Notes: generated by a model from the sequence alone, not told the origin. Counted from the first letter of the stretch, positions 17,835-26,868 are shown. The stretch is DNA of 64,000 bases from CAYLPJ01 sp964385465 (GCA_964385465.1 CAYLPJ010000001.1:269758-333757), one strand, 5' to 3'. Translations and numbers: made by a program.

Positions 17835-19249
17835 CGTGGACCAAGCTGACAGCCGCCGCGCTGGCCGCCGCGCTGGCCCTGGCGGGCGCCGCCGCCGCCC
17901 AGCAGCGCTTCCCACCGCCGGAGTTCGAGACCGACTACCGCATGCCCTCCACGCAGGTGCCCGAGGCCCACTCGTGGCAGGAGTACGTGGACGTCGCCGT
18001 CCTCGTCGTCGCCCTCGCCATCGCCTCCCTGCTGGTCATCCGCGTCCGCTACCGCGGGCCCATCGTCGCCCTGATGGTCTTCTGCCTGCTGTACTTCGGC
18101 TTCTGGAGGGGTGGGTGCGTCTGCCCCATCGGGGCCATACAGAACGTCACCGCCGCGGTCTTCGGCACCGGTTACATCATCCCGCTGGCCGTCGTGCTGT
18201 TCTTCGTCCTGCCCCTGCTGACCGCGCTGTTCTTCGGGCGGACGTTCTGCGCCGCCGTCTGCCCCCTCGGTGCCGTCCAGGACCTCCTCGCCATCCGCCC
18301 CCTCCGCCTGCCGGTCTGGGCCGAGCACGCCTTCGGGCTCGTCGCCTGGGTCTACCTCGCCGCCGCGGTCATGTTCGCCGCCACAGCCAGCGCCTGGGTC
18401 ATCTGCCGCTACGACCCGTTCGTGGCCATCTTCCGCCTGCTGCCGATCGGCAAGATCGCGGAAGGCTGGGGCCGACAGGACCCCGAACTGAATCCCTGGG
18501 CGATTACCGGCACGCTGGGGACGCTGATGCTCGCGGCCGGGTTCGTGCTCATCGGGCTCTTCGTCGCCCGCCCGTACTGCCGCTTCCTCTGCCCCTACGG
18601 CGCGATCCTGGGCCTGCTGAGCCGCATCTCCGGGCGCCGGGCGGCCATCACGCCCGACCAGTGCATCCAGTGCCGGCTCTGCGAGGACGCCTGCCCGTTC
18701 AACGCCATCATGCCCCCGACCGCCAACGCCCCCCAGCGCCAGCGCATGCGCGGCCGGGGGGCCCTGCTGGGCGCCGTGATCGCCCTGCCGGTCCTCGTCG
18801 TCGGCGGGAGCCTCGCCGGCGGGCTGCTCGGCGGCGCGTTCGCCCGCATGCACCCGACGGTATCCCTCGCCGACCGCGTCCGCGACGAGAACGCCGGACG
18901 CGTCGAGGGCACGACCGACGCCAGCGACGCCTTCCGATCCACCGGGCGGGCAGCCGAGGACCTCTACGCCGAGGCCGCCGGTATCGAGCGCCAGTTCACC
19001 GGGCCGTGGACCCCCGGCGGGCTCGCCATCGGGGCGGCACACCTGTTCGGCGCGTTCGTCGGGCTCGTCGTCGGGCTCAAGCTCGTCCACCTGTCCATCC
19101 GCCGCAGGCGGGACGACTACGAAACGGACCCGGCCAAGTGCGTGGCCTGCGGGCGGTGCTTCGCCCACTGCCCCGTCGAGCAGGCCCAGCGGAAGGGCAT
19201 CGAGATCCCCGGGAAGACCCCCGACGGCGAAGGAGGCGGCCATGGCTGA
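17831..19249 (+). CDS. Membrane polyferredoxin, NapH/NosR-like
   Basis: 472 residues: a signal peptide or first helix (7-22), then about six further membrane helices. Cysteine motifs of the NapH/NosR/CcoG class are present: GGCVCPIGA (about 94), CAAVCPLGA (about 140), CRFLCPYGA (about 250). Then come two [4Fe-4S] ferredoxin motifs, CIQCRLCEDACP (about 278) and CVACGRCFAHCP (about 437). A periplasmic segment of ~100 residues lies between the two ferredoxin sites. It overlaps the NapG-like gene upstream and the propeller gene downstream (8 bases). Likely role: electron transfer across the membrane between quinones and the periplasmic Fe-S protein. Confidence 0.8.
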   Translation: MTWTKLTAAALAAALALAGAAAAQQRFPPPEFETDYRMPSTQVPEAHSWQEYVDVAVLVVALAIASLLVIRVRYRGPIVALMVFCLLYFGFWRGGCVCPIGAIQNVTAAVFGTGYIIPLAVVLFFVLPLLTALFFGRTFCAAVCPLGAVQDLLAIRPLRLPVWAEHAFGLVAWVYLAAAVMFAATASAWVICRYDPFVAIFRLLPIGKIAEGWGRQDPELNPWAITGTLGTLMLAAGFVLIGLFVARPYCRFLCPYGAILGLLSRISGRRAAITPDQCIQCRLCEDACPFNAIMPPTANAPQRQRMRGRGALLGAVIALPVLVVGGSLAGGLLGGAFARMHPTVSLADRVRDENAGRVEGTTDASDAFRSTGRAAEDLYAEAAGIERQFTGPWTPGGLAIGAAHLFGAFVGLVVGLKLVHLSIRRRRDDYETDPAKCVACGRCFAHCPVEQAQRKGIEIPGKTPDGEGGGHG

Positions 19250-20993
19250 GACCGCACCGCAATCCGCCGACCGCGAAGTGGATCGCTCGCGCAGGCGCTA
19301 CGTCATCGCCTTCGGGGCCGCGGCGGCGGCGGTCATCCTGGCCGCGTTCGTCGCCGGCGTGATGGTCGCGGAACTGGGCGAGCACAGGATGACCGCGCTG
19401 ACCGAGGCGCCCCACCTGGCCGAGATGCGCGCCGAGGCCGCCCGCAACCCGAAGAACCGCCAACTGCTCGGCGAGATCCGCCGCCTCGACGCCGAGCTCC
19501 GCGCCGACTACTTCGCCCACCTGACGCGCTCGCGGTACGGCAACGTGATCCTCCTGGCCGCCGTGGCGGTGTTCGTCATCGCCGCCCGGTCCGCCCTGGC
19601 CATCGCCGGGCGCGTCGGCCCCCCGGGGCGCAAGCCCGCCGACGTCGAGCGCGAGATGGCCCTGGTCCGCCGGGGGCGGCGGGCCGTCGTGACGCTGGCG
19701 GTCATCCTCCTGGCAGCCGCACTTACCCCCATGGCCGTGCAGGCCTACGTGCGGCTGACGACGGAGCCTCCCCCCCCGCCTCACGCGGCCGACCCGGCGG
19801 AGGTCGCGAGGAACTGGCCCCGCTTCCGCGGCCCCGCCGGCCAGGGGATCTCGGCGTTTGCGAACGTGCCCCTGGCGTGGGACGGCAACACGTCGGAGAA
19901 CGTCGCGTGGAAGTCCCCCGTGCCCCTGCCGGGCAAGAGCTCGCCGGTGGTCTGGGGCGACCGCGTGTTCCTCACCGGCGCCACCCGCGAGCGGCGGGAG
20001 GTCTACTGCTACGCCATCGACACCGGCGAGCTGCTGTGGACCAAGACGGTCGAGGACCTGCCCGGCAGCCCCGTCCGCGTCGGGCAGGCCTACCAGGACA
20101 CCGGCTATGCCGCGCCCACGCCGGTCTGCGACGACGAGCGCGTCTTCGCGATCTTCGCCAACGGCGACCTCGCCTGCTTCGATCACGAGGGCAACCGCGT
20201 CTGGGCCAAGGCCATGGGCCAGCCGAACAACCCCTACAGCCACGGCTCGTCGCTGGCGATGCACCGCAACCTCGTGCTGGTCCTCTGGGACCAGGGCGGA
20301 ATCGAGGACTACATGTCCAAGCTGATCGCCTTCGACGGAGAGAGCGGGCGCGTCGTCTGGGAACGCCGCCGCCCGGTCTCGGCCTCGTGGGCGACGCCCT
20401 GCGTCGTCGACGCCGCCGGCACGGAGCAGCTTCTCACATCCGCCAACCCGTGGGTGATTTCCTACGACCCCGAGAGCGGCCAGGAAATCTGGCGGGCCAA
20501 GTGCATGGAGGGGGGCGACGTCGCCTCCAGCCCGGTCTGCGCCGAGGGCATTGTTTACGCCGTCTCGGCCGAGACCGAGCTCTACGCGGTCTCCGCCGAC
20601 GGCAAGGGCGACGTGACCAAGAGCCACGTGCTCTGGCACGCCTACGAGGGCCTGCCCGACCTGACCAGCCCGCTGACCGACGGCAAGCACGTCTGGCTGC
20701 TCGAGACCGGCGGGATGCTCACCTGCTACGACGCCAAGACCGGCGAGAAGCGGTACGACCACGCCTTCGAGGGCATGTTCAACGCCTCGCCCAGCCTCAT
20801 CGGCGAGAGGCTGCTGCTGATCTCGATCAAGGGCGAGGGGTTCATCGTCGCGACCGGGCCGGCGTTCGACCTCCAGCGGACCAACAAGCTCGGCGAGCAG
20901 GTCTACGCCTCTCCGGCCCTGCTGGACGGGCGAATGATCCTCCGCGCCAAGAAGCACCTGTACTGCATCCAGAGGCCCGCGGGCGAGCAGTGA
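19242..20993 (+). CDS. PQQ-like beta-propeller protein with two N-terminal membrane helices
   Basis: 583 residues. Membrane helices at about 22-45 (FGAAAAAVILAAFVAGVMVAE) and about 100-120 and 147-165 (VTLAVILLAAALTPMAVQAYV) bracket a short charged helical region rich in Ala/Glu. The C-terminal ~390 residues are a PQQ-like propeller opened by NWPRFRGPAGQGIS, with blades such as CYAIDTGELLWTKTV and CYDAKTGEKRYDH. The start overlaps the NapH-like gene by 8 bases, and the NuoEF fusion begins 30 bases after its stop. That places a propeller at the centre of the redox operon. The function is not known. Confidence 0.8.
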   Translation: MAETAPQSADREVDRSRRRYVIAFGAAAAAVILAAFVAGVMVAELGEHRMTALTEAPHLAEMRAEAARNPKNRQLLGEIRRLDAELRADYFAHLTRSRYGNVILLAAVAVFVIAARSALAIAGRVGPPGRKPADVEREMALVRRGRRAVVTLAVILLAAALTPMAVQAYVRLTTEPPPPPHAADPAEVARNWPRFRGPAGQGISAFANVPLAWDGNTSENVAWKSPVPLPGKSSPVVWGDRVFLTGATRERREVYCYAIDTGELLWTKTVEDLPGSPVRVGQAYQDTGYAAPTPVCDDERVFAIFANGDLACFDHEGNRVWAKAMGQPNNPYSHGSSLAMHRNLVLVLWDQGGIEDYMSKLIAFDGESGRVVWERRRPVSASWATPCVVDAAGTEQLLTSANPWVISYDPESGQEIWRAKCMEGGDVASSPVCAEGIVYAVSAETELYAVSADGKGDVTKSHVLWHAYEGLPDLTSPLTDGKHVWLLETGGMLTCYDAKTGEKRYDHAFEGMFNASPSLIGERLLLISIKGEGFIVATGPAFDLQRTNKLGEQVYASPALLDGRMILRAKKHLYCIQRPAGEQ

Positions 20994-21022
20994 GCCGACC
21001 CCCGGGCGGAAGGCATCGAGCG

Positions 21023-23374
21023 ATGTGCGACATCGACCTGAAACACGTGGACGCCGTGGTCGACCGGATCGGCCGGACGCGCTCCGGGCTGATCCCGATC
21101 CTCCAGGCCCTCCAGGAGGAGTACCGCTACCTGCCGCAGCCTGCCCTGGAGCGGGTGTGCGAGCTGACGGAGATCACCCCGGCGGACATCGCGGGGGTCT
21201 CGACGTTCTACGACCAGTTCCGCCACAAGCCGGTGGGCGACCACATCGCCTACGTGTGCATTGGCACGGCCTGCCACGTCAAGGGCGCCGAGCGGGTCCT
21301 GGAGGCGCTCTGCGACACGCTCGGCGTGCCCGCCGGCGACGACACGGACCCGGAGGGCAAGTTCACCGTCCAGCGCGTCGCCTGCATGGGCTGCTGCACG
21401 CTCGCGCCGGTCGTCCGCATCGACGAGGTCACCTACGGGCACGTCCAGCCCGACGGCGTCGACCGGATGCTCGAGGACTTCCACCAGCGCGAGGCCGAGG
21501 GCACCACGAAGAAGAAGGCGGCCTATTCGCTGGCCACCGACGACCATGTCGCCGAGGTCCGCGTCGGCCTGGGCTCCTGCTGCATGGCCGGGGGAAGTGC
21601 CGAGGTCCGCGACGTGGTGGAAGACACGCTGCGGGCGACCGGTGCCAACGCGACCGTCAAACGCGTCGGCTGCGTGGGCATGTGCCACCAGACGCCGCTG
21701 GTGGAGGTCGTCCGCGAGGGCGCCGAGCCGGCACTGTACGCCCGCGTCGAGCCGGCCGACGCGCGGAAGATCGTCCTGCGCCACTTCCCCCCGAAGAGCT
21801 TCCTCAAGCGACTGACCACCAAGGCTTCGCTGGTGATCGACGGGCTGCTGACCGATGAGGCGTGGCGGCCGGCGCGGTCGTACGGCATCGAGCACCGGGA
21901 CCCGCCGGTGGCGGCCTTCCTCGGCCCGCAGATGCACCTGGCGACCGAGCACTGCGGCGCGATGGACCCGACGGACATGGACGAGTACGCCCGGCGCGGG
22001 GGCTTCGAGGCCCTGCGGCGGTGTGTCGGCGAGATGTCCCCGGAGGAGGTCATCGAGCAGGTGATCGCCAGCGGCCTGCGGGGCCGGGGCGGCGCGGGCT
22101 TCCCGACGGGAACGAAGTGGCGTCGCGTCCGCGATGCAACGGGGGAGGGCAAGTACGTGGTCTGCAACGGCGACGAGGGCGATCCCGGCGCGTTCATGGA
22201 CCGCATGCTGCTGGAGAGTTTCCCGTACCGGATCGTCGAGGGGATGATCATCGCCGCCTACGCCGTGGGGGCCTCGCAGGGGCGGTTCTACATCCGCGCC
22301 GAGTACCCCCTGGCCGTCCAGCGGATCCGCGAGGCGCTTCAGCGCCTGCGCGACGAGGGCATGCTCGGGGAGAACATCCTCGGCAGCGGGTTCTCGCTGG
22401 ACCTGCGGATCATGGAAGGCGCCGGCGCGTTCGTCTGCGGGGAGGAGACGGCCCTGCTGGCGAGCATCGAGGGTCGGCGGGGCATGCCCCGGCTGCGCCC
22501 GCCGTATCCGGCCCAGTCGGGGCTGTACGGCAAGCCGACGCTGGTCAACAACGTCGAGACCTACTCGCTGGTGCCCTGGGTGCTGCGGCATGGCGCCGAG
22601 GCCTTCGCGAAGCTGGGCACCGACACGTCCAAGGGCACGAAGGTCTTCGCCCTGGCGGGCAAGATCCGCCGCGGCGGGCTCATCGAGGTGCCCATGGGCG
22701 TGACCCTCCGCCAGATCGTCGAGGAGGTCGGCGGGGGGATCGCCGGCGGCAAGCGGTTCAAGGCCGTCCAGGTCGGCGGCCCCTCCGGCGGCTGCGTCCC
22801 CGAGCGGCTGAGCGACACGCCGGTGGACTTCGAGGCCCTCACCGGCGTGGGGGCCATGATGGGCTCGGGAGGCCTGGTCGTCCTCGACGAGGACGACTGC
22901 ATGGTCGACATCGCACGCTACTTCCTGACGTTCACGCAGGACCAGTCGTGCGGCAAGTGCACGTTCTGCCGGATCGGCACGCACCACATGCTCGACATCC
23001 TCACGCGGCTGTGCAACGGCGAGGGGCTCAAGGGGGACCTCGAGCGGCTCGAGGAGCTCGCCCACGCCGTCAAGCGCGGCAGCCTCTGCGGGCTGGGCAA
23101 GACCGCCCCCAACCCGGTGCTCTCGACGCTGACGTACTTCCGCGACGAGTACGAGGCGCACCTCGCCGGGCGCTGCCCGGCGGCGAGCTGCAAGGCCCTG
23201 ATCACGTATTCCATCAACGACGACTGCATCGGCTGCACCAAGTGCGCCCAGATATGCCCCAGCGATGCGATCCCCTTCCGCCCGCACGAGAAGCACGAGA
23301 TCGACACGGAAGCGTGCATCCGCTGCGGCGGGTGCCTGGCGATCTGCCCGGTGGACGCCGTGGACGTCGAGTGA
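21023..23374 (+). CDS. NuoE / [2Fe-2S] / NuoF / 2x[4Fe-4S] fusion (HndA-HndB-HndC-like)
   Basis: 783 residues in one chain. Residues 1-155 are NuoE-like (thioredoxin-fold [2Fe-2S] ligands in CIGTACHVKG near 79 and CMGCC near 121). Residues ~170-270 are a second [2Fe-2S] domain (SCCMAGG near 185, CVGMC near 217). Residues ~285-690 are NuoF with FMN/NADH motifs GRGGAGFPTGTK (~355) and CNGDEGDPGAF (~381), plus the [4Fe-4S] site SCGKCTFCRIG (~643). The tail has two ferredoxin sites, CIGCTKCAQICP and CIRCGGCLAICP. In fermentative hydrogenases and NAD-dependent formate dehydrogenases these parts are usually separate subunits. Predicted role: cytoplasmic NADH oxidation or reduction linked to ferredoxin. 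No hydrogenase or formate dehydrogenase catalytic subunit is in the window. Confidence 0.9.
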   Translation: MCDIDLKHVDAVVDRIGRTRSGLIPILQALQEEYRYLPQPALERVCELTEITPADIAGVSTFYDQFRHKPVGDHIAYVCIGTACHVKGAERVLEALCDTLGVPAGDDTDPEGKFTVQRVACMGCCTLAPVVRIDEVTYGHVQPDGVDRMLEDFHQREAEGTTKKKAAYSLATDDHVAEVRVGLGSCCMAGGSAEVRDVVEDTLRATGANATVKRVGCVGMCHQTPLVEVVREGAEPALYARVEPADARKIVLRHFPPKSFLKRLTTKASLVIDGLLTDEAWRPARSYGIEHRDPPVAAFLGPQMHLATEHCGAMDPTDMDEYARRGGFEALRRCVGEMSPEEVIEQVIASGLRGRGGAGFPTGTKWRRVRDATGEGKYVVCNGDEGDPGAFMDRMLLESFPYRIVEGMIIAAYAVGASQGRFYIRAEYPLAVQRIREALQRLRDEGMLGENILGSGFSLDLRIMEGAGAFVCGEETALLASIEGRRGMPRLRPPYPAQSGLYGKPTLVNNVETYSLVPWVLRHGAEAFAKLGTDTSKGTKVFALAGKIRRGGLIEVPMGVTLRQIVEEVGGGIAGGKRFKAVQVGGPSGGCVPERLSDTPVDFEALTGVGAMMGSGGLVVLDEDDCMVDIARYFLTFTQDQSCGKCTFCRIGTHHMLDILTRLCNGEGLKGDLERLEELAHAVKRGSLCGLGKTAPNPVLSTLTYFRDEYEAHLAGRCPAASCKALITYSINDDCIGCTKCAQICPSDAIPFRPHEKHEIDTEACIRCGGCLAICPVDAVDVE

Positions 23375-23382
23375 GGCCCGCC

Positions 23383-24972
23383 ATGCCGACCCTTGAAATA
23401 GACGGACAGACGGTCGAGGTGCCCGAGGGCGCCACCCTCCTGGACGCCGCGCGGACGCTCGGCATCGACATCCCGGCCCTCTGCTACCGCGACGGCTGGG
23501 AGCCCAACACCACCTGCATGGCCTGCTTGGTCAAGCTCATGCCCCGCGGCGTGATCGTGCCCTCCTGCGCCACCGCCGCCGAGGAGGGCATGGTCGTCGA
23601 GAGCGAGACCGACGAGGTCCGGGACCTGCGCCGCAATGCCATCGAGCTGCTGCTCAGCGACCACCTCGGCGACTGCATGGCCCCCTGCCACAGCGTCTGC
23701 CCCGCGCGGATGGACATCCCCACCATGATCCGCCAGATCGCCGCCGGCGAGCTCGCCGACGCGATCGTCACCGTCAAGGCGGACATCCCACTTCCGGCCG
23801 TGCTGGGACGCATCTGCCCGGCGCCCTGCGAGAAGGGCTGCCGCCGCGGCGAGCACGACGCGCCCGTGGCCATCTGCCTGCTCAAACGCTACGTCGCCGA
23901 CGTCGACCTCGCACGCGACGAACCCTTCCTGCCCGAAAAGGCCCCGCCGTCCGGCAAGCGCGTCGGCATCGTCGGCGCCGGGCCGACCGGGCTGTCGGCC
24001 GCGTACTACCTCCTCGCCGCCGGGCACGAGGTGACGGTGATCGACGAGCGCCCCCTCGCCGGCGGAATGCTGCGCTACGGCATCGAGGACGACGAGCTCG
24101 ACCCGGACGTGGTCGCCGCCGAGGTCGCCGTCATTCAGCGCCTCGGGGCCGACTTCCGCACCGGCGTCCGCGTCGGGCGGGATGTGCCCATGGCCGACGT
24201 GCGGGGAGAGTTCGACGCCGTCTTCGTCGCGGCCGGGAAGACCGACCAAGCCGAGGCCCAGGCCCTCGGCCTGCCCTGGGCGGGCAAGACCGGCGTGGCC
24301 GCCGACCGCCACACCTGCGCGACGGAGGTCGAGGGGGTCTTCGCCGCCTGCTCGCCGCGGCAGCAGAAGCTCGCGGTCCGCGCGGTCGCTGCCGGCAAGG
24401 GGGGCGCGGCGTCCATCGACCAGTTCCTACGCGGCCGGGAGGTCACCGGCGAGAAGAGGCCCTTCACGGTGCACATCGGCAAGCTCCAGGAGGGCGAGAT
24501 CCAGCGGTTCCTGCCGGAGGCGGAGGACCGCCGGCGTGTCGAGCCGGCCCAGCCGACGGCGGGGTTCGCCGAGGGCGAGGCCGTTGCCGAGTCCGCCCGG
24601 TGCCTGCACTGCGACTGTCGCTGCCCCCACGACTGCAAGCTGCGGGACTACGCCGACGCCTACGGCGCGTCGACGTCGAAGTACAAGGCGGGGCGGCAGA
24701 CGTTCGAGCAGGTTCGCCAGCACGCCGGCGTGCTCTACGAGCCGGGCAAGTGCATCGGCTGCGGGCTGTGCGTGCAGACCGCCCGCCGCGCCGGGGAAGA
24801 GGTCGGGCTGGCGTTCGTCGGGCGAGGCTTCGACGTCCGCGTCGCCGTGCCCTTCGACCGCTCGCTGTCCGAGGGCCTCGCCGTCGCCGCCGCCGAGTGC
24901 GTCGAGGCCTGCCCCACCGGGGCCCTGGCCTTCCGCGACGACTCCGAACGGGCCGAACGGCCCACCGACTGA
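23383..24972 (+). CDS. NuoG-N/GltD-like iron-sulfur flavoprotein lacking the NAD(P)H domain
   Basis: 529 residues. Residues 1-75 are a plant-type [2Fe-2S] domain (CYRDGWEPNTTCMAC). Residues ~95-160 hold the double-cluster GltD-type Fe-S region (CMAPCHSVCP, ICPAPCEKGC). An FAD Rossmann motif GIVGAGPTGLSAAYYL lies near 198. A normal GltD/NfnB protein then has an inserted NAD(P)H Rossmann domain of ~150 residues. Here VFVAAGK (~281) runs directly into the second FAD segment (TCATEVEGVFAAC, ~310). The FAD-contacting GD after VFAAG is replaced by CSP. The C-terminus has CLHCDCRCPHDC and a CIGCGLC...CVEACPTGA cluster. It is 8 bases after the NuoEF fusion, so it is probably a subunit of the same complex, with NADH handled by NuoF. 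Confidence 0.8.
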   Translation: MPTLEIDGQTVEVPEGATLLDAARTLGIDIPALCYRDGWEPNTTCMACLVKLMPRGVIVPSCATAAEEGMVVESETDEVRDLRRNAIELLLSDHLGDCMAPCHSVCPARMDIPTMIRQIAAGELADAIVTVKADIPLPAVLGRICPAPCEKGCRRGEHDAPVAICLLKRYVADVDLARDEPFLPEKAPPSGKRVGIVGAGPTGLSAAYYLLAAGHEVTVIDERPLAGGMLRYGIEDDELDPDVVAAEVAVIQRLGADFRTGVRVGRDVPMADVRGEFDAVFVAAGKTDQAEAQALGLPWAGKTGVAADRHTCATEVEGVFAACSPRQQKLAVRAVAAGKGGAASIDQFLRGREVTGEKRPFTVHIGKLQEGEIQRFLPEAEDRRRVEPAQPTAGFAEGEAVAESARCLHCDCRCPHDCKLRDYADAYGASTSKYKAGRQTFEQVRQHAGVLYEPGKCIGCGLCVQTARRAGEEVGLAFVGRGFDVRVAVPFDRSLSEGLAVAAAECVEACPTGALAFRDDSERAERPTD

Positions 24973-24981
24973 CTGCGCCGA

Positions 24982-25281
24982 TCACGCCTGCCCCGCACCC
25001 GCACGCGGAAGCAGGTTCTCCAGCCGGCTGATCTCGTACAGGCCTTCCGCCGGGCCCGACAGCCCCGTGATCCGCATGTCCCGCCCACCGGCCAGAAGGC
25101 TCCGCCGAAGAAGGATCAGTCTCGCCAGCGCCGCCGTCGTCGTGCGGCTCGTCCCGCCGAGGTCCAGGCGGACGATCCGCCCCGCGCCCTCCCCCACGGC
25201 CGACCGGGCGACCTCGCACGCCTCCTCGTACCCGAACCTGCTGCCGAAGAACCGGATTGTCTCGCTGTTGCTGGCCACCAT
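24982..25281 (-). CDS. STAS-domain protein (anti-sigma factor antagonist-like)
   Basis: 99 residues. Start chosen at the ATG with AAAGG 8 bases upstream; longer versions of the frame have no such signal. The pattern IVRLDLGGTSRTTTAALARLILLRRSLLAGGRDMRI resembles a SpoIIAA/STAS domain, where a Ser/Thr after the central strand is the phosphorylation site (here the SRTTT stretch). It is convergent with the flavoprotein gene (9 bases between stops) and divergent from the sigma-factor gene, which suggests a partner-switching role. No HPK or anti-sigma kinase is nearby. I am fairly sure of the fold and less sure of the partner. Confidence 0.65.
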   Translation of the reverse strand: MVASNSETIRFFGSRFGYEEACEVARSAVGEGAGRIVRLDLGGTSRTTTAALARLILLRRSLLAGGRDMRITGLSGPAEGLYEISRLENLLPRAGAGQA

Positions 25282-25368
25282 GGCAACCGCCTTTCGCTCC
25301 TCGCACCGACCAATCCGCACCGGGCGCCGGTGTGCGCGGGATCGCCGGGGACGGCGCGGGTACCGCCC

Positions 25369-25397
25369 TTGACGCCGACCCCCCCGCCGCCTACGCT
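25369..25397 (+). promoter_or_regulatory. Promoter for sigma factor operon
   Basis: TTGACG (25369-25374), a 17-base spacer, and TACGCT (25392-25397), giving a start near 25404, 17 bases before the GTG at 25421. It lies in the divergent gap shared with the STAS gene. Confidence 0.45.
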
Positions 25398-25420
25398 GCC
25401 TGCCGAAAGGGACCCAGCCC

Positions 25421-26035
25421 GTGACCGCCGTGGACGACGATACATCCCGCCGCCCGAGCGACAGCCGGGACGCCGAACTCCTCGACGCCATGCACCAGTT
25501 CCAGGGCGGCTCGGACGACGCGTTCGAGACGGTCTACCGGCGTCTCTGGCGGCCGGTCGCCGCCCGCGTCGGGCGGATGGGGCTCCGCGGCGATCTCGTC
25601 GACGAGCTGACCCAGAAGGCCCTGGTCCGCGTGTACCTTTACGCCCGGAAGGCGACGTTCGACTCCGCCGGTCGCCTGTGGGGCTGGGTTCTCACCATCG
25701 CCACGCGGGAGGTCTACAAGCACTGGCGGAAGCGCCGCCCGGACCTCGCCGGCGAGGACGCCCTCGAGGCCTGGTCCGCCGAGGCCGCCGCCCCGGCAGA
25801 GACGCCCGCCGACGCCGCCGAGACCGCCGAGACCGACGCCGACGCGCGCGACTGCCTCGGCCGCCTGGAGGACGACGCCCGGCGCAAGCTCGCCGGCGTG
25901 CTGGTCGGCGGGCTGACCTTCCGCGCCGCCGCGGCCGCCGAAGGGCTGACGCTCGGGCAGTTCAAGCACCGCTACGAGAAGGCCCTCGCCCGGGTTCGCG
26001 ACTGCATGCGGGCCAAGGGGCACGACGTCCGCTGA
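25421..26035 (+). CDS. ECF-like RNA polymerase sigma factor
   Basis: 204 residues from a GTG start with AAAGG 10 bases upstream. Region 2 is readable: DELTQKALVRVYLYARKATFDSAGRLWGWVLTIATREVYKHWRK, with the WxxTIA-type recognition helix that contacts the -10. An Ala/Glu/Thr-rich linker (about 120-150) separates it from a C-terminal helical part (GLTLGQFKHRYEKALARVRDCM) in the position of region 4, which is less canonical than usual. It is followed after 41 bases by a membrane protein with a zinc anti-sigma motif, the standard sigma/anti-sigma arrangement. Confidence 0.75.
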   Translation: MTAVDDDTSRRPSDSRDAELLDAMHQFQGGSDDAFETVYRRLWRPVAARVGRMGLRGDLVDELTQKALVRVYLYARKATFDSAGRLWGWVLTIATREVYKHWRKRRPDLAGEDALEAWSAEAAAPAETPADAAETAETDADARDCLGRLEDDARRKLAGVLVGGLTFRAAAAAEGLTLGQFKHRYEKALARVRDCMRAKGHDVR

Positions 26036-26076
26036 CGCCGGCGCACAAACCGCCGGCGGCGCGATTGGACTGACAG

Positions 26077-26868
26077 ATGAGCGAAGACATCGAGCACATC
26101 CTGCGGCAATGGGGACGCCGAATCGCCGGCGCCCCGGACGCTCCCGATCCGCCAGGCGAGGACTGCCTGAGCTTCGCCCGGGCCGAGGCCGCGGCACGCG
26201 AGGAACCCGTCGAGGACGACGACCTGCGACACGCCGCCGCCTGCCCGCGGTGCGGGCGCCTCGTCGCCGATTTCCGCGAGGCGATCGACGAGGCCGAGAG
26301 CCGCCCCGTCGCCGGGCCGCGACGCCGCTCCATCCCCCTGCCCGTGCGCGTGGGCGCCGTCATCGCCGCCGCGGCCGTCGTGCTGCTGGCCGTCGCGCTG
26401 ACGTGGCGCAGGAACGACCCCGATCCGGTGCTCGCCGCCGCCGAGGTCGGCCGGGCAGCGGACGTCCGTGCCGGGATCACCACCCGCGGCCGGCGGGCGT
26501 TCGCGACGGGGGAGGCGATCCTGTTCCGCGTGGTCCTGGAGCGGGCCGGGCACCTTGCGCTGGTGGTCCTGCCCGACGACGGCCCCCCGGTCGCGCTGCC
26601 CTCGCCATTCGGTGAGGCGGGGAGCTTCTCCGGCTCGCCCCTGCCGCGCGGGCAGCGCCTGCTGGGCCCCTACCGCCTCACCGGCCCGCCCGGCGGGAAG
26701 GACGTCTTCTGCCTGCTGGTCTCGCCCCGGCCCTGGTCGGAGGCGGCTGGGGAGGACCCGCTGGCCGCGATCCGAGCGAACCCCACCGCCGACGGCGTCC
26801 GCGACCTCGCCCGCCGGTGGGGCGTGGCGGTCCGAGTCTTCCCCATCCGGCGGACCGCCCCCGAGTAG
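26077..26868 (+). CDS. Membrane anti-sigma factor-like protein with periplasmic domain
   Basis: 263 residues. The cytoplasmic N-terminus has HAAACPRC (H-x3-C-x2-C, about residues 52-59), the ZAS zinc motif of anti-sigma factors. One membrane helix follows at ~90-108 (VGAVIAAAAVVLLAVALTW). A ~150-residue periplasmic domain reads like the DUF4384 type (ATGEAILFRVVLERAGHLALVVL, PLPRGQRLLGPYRLTGPPGG, DVFCLLVSP). It likely holds the upstream sigma factor inactive until a periplasmic signal arrives; the signal is unknown. Confidence 0.7.
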   Translation: MSEDIEHILRQWGRRIAGAPDAPDPPGEDCLSFARAEAAAREEPVEDDDLRHAAACPRCGRLVADFREAIDEAESRPVAGPRRRSIPLPVRVGAVIAAAAVVLLAVALTWRRNDPDPVLAAAEVGRAADVRAGITTRGRRAFATGEAILFRVVLERAGHLALVVLPDDGPPVALPSPFGEAGSFSGSPLPRGQRLLGPYRLTGPPGGKDVFCLLVSPRPWSEAAGEDPLAAIRANPTADGVRDLARRWGVAVRVFPIRRTAPE

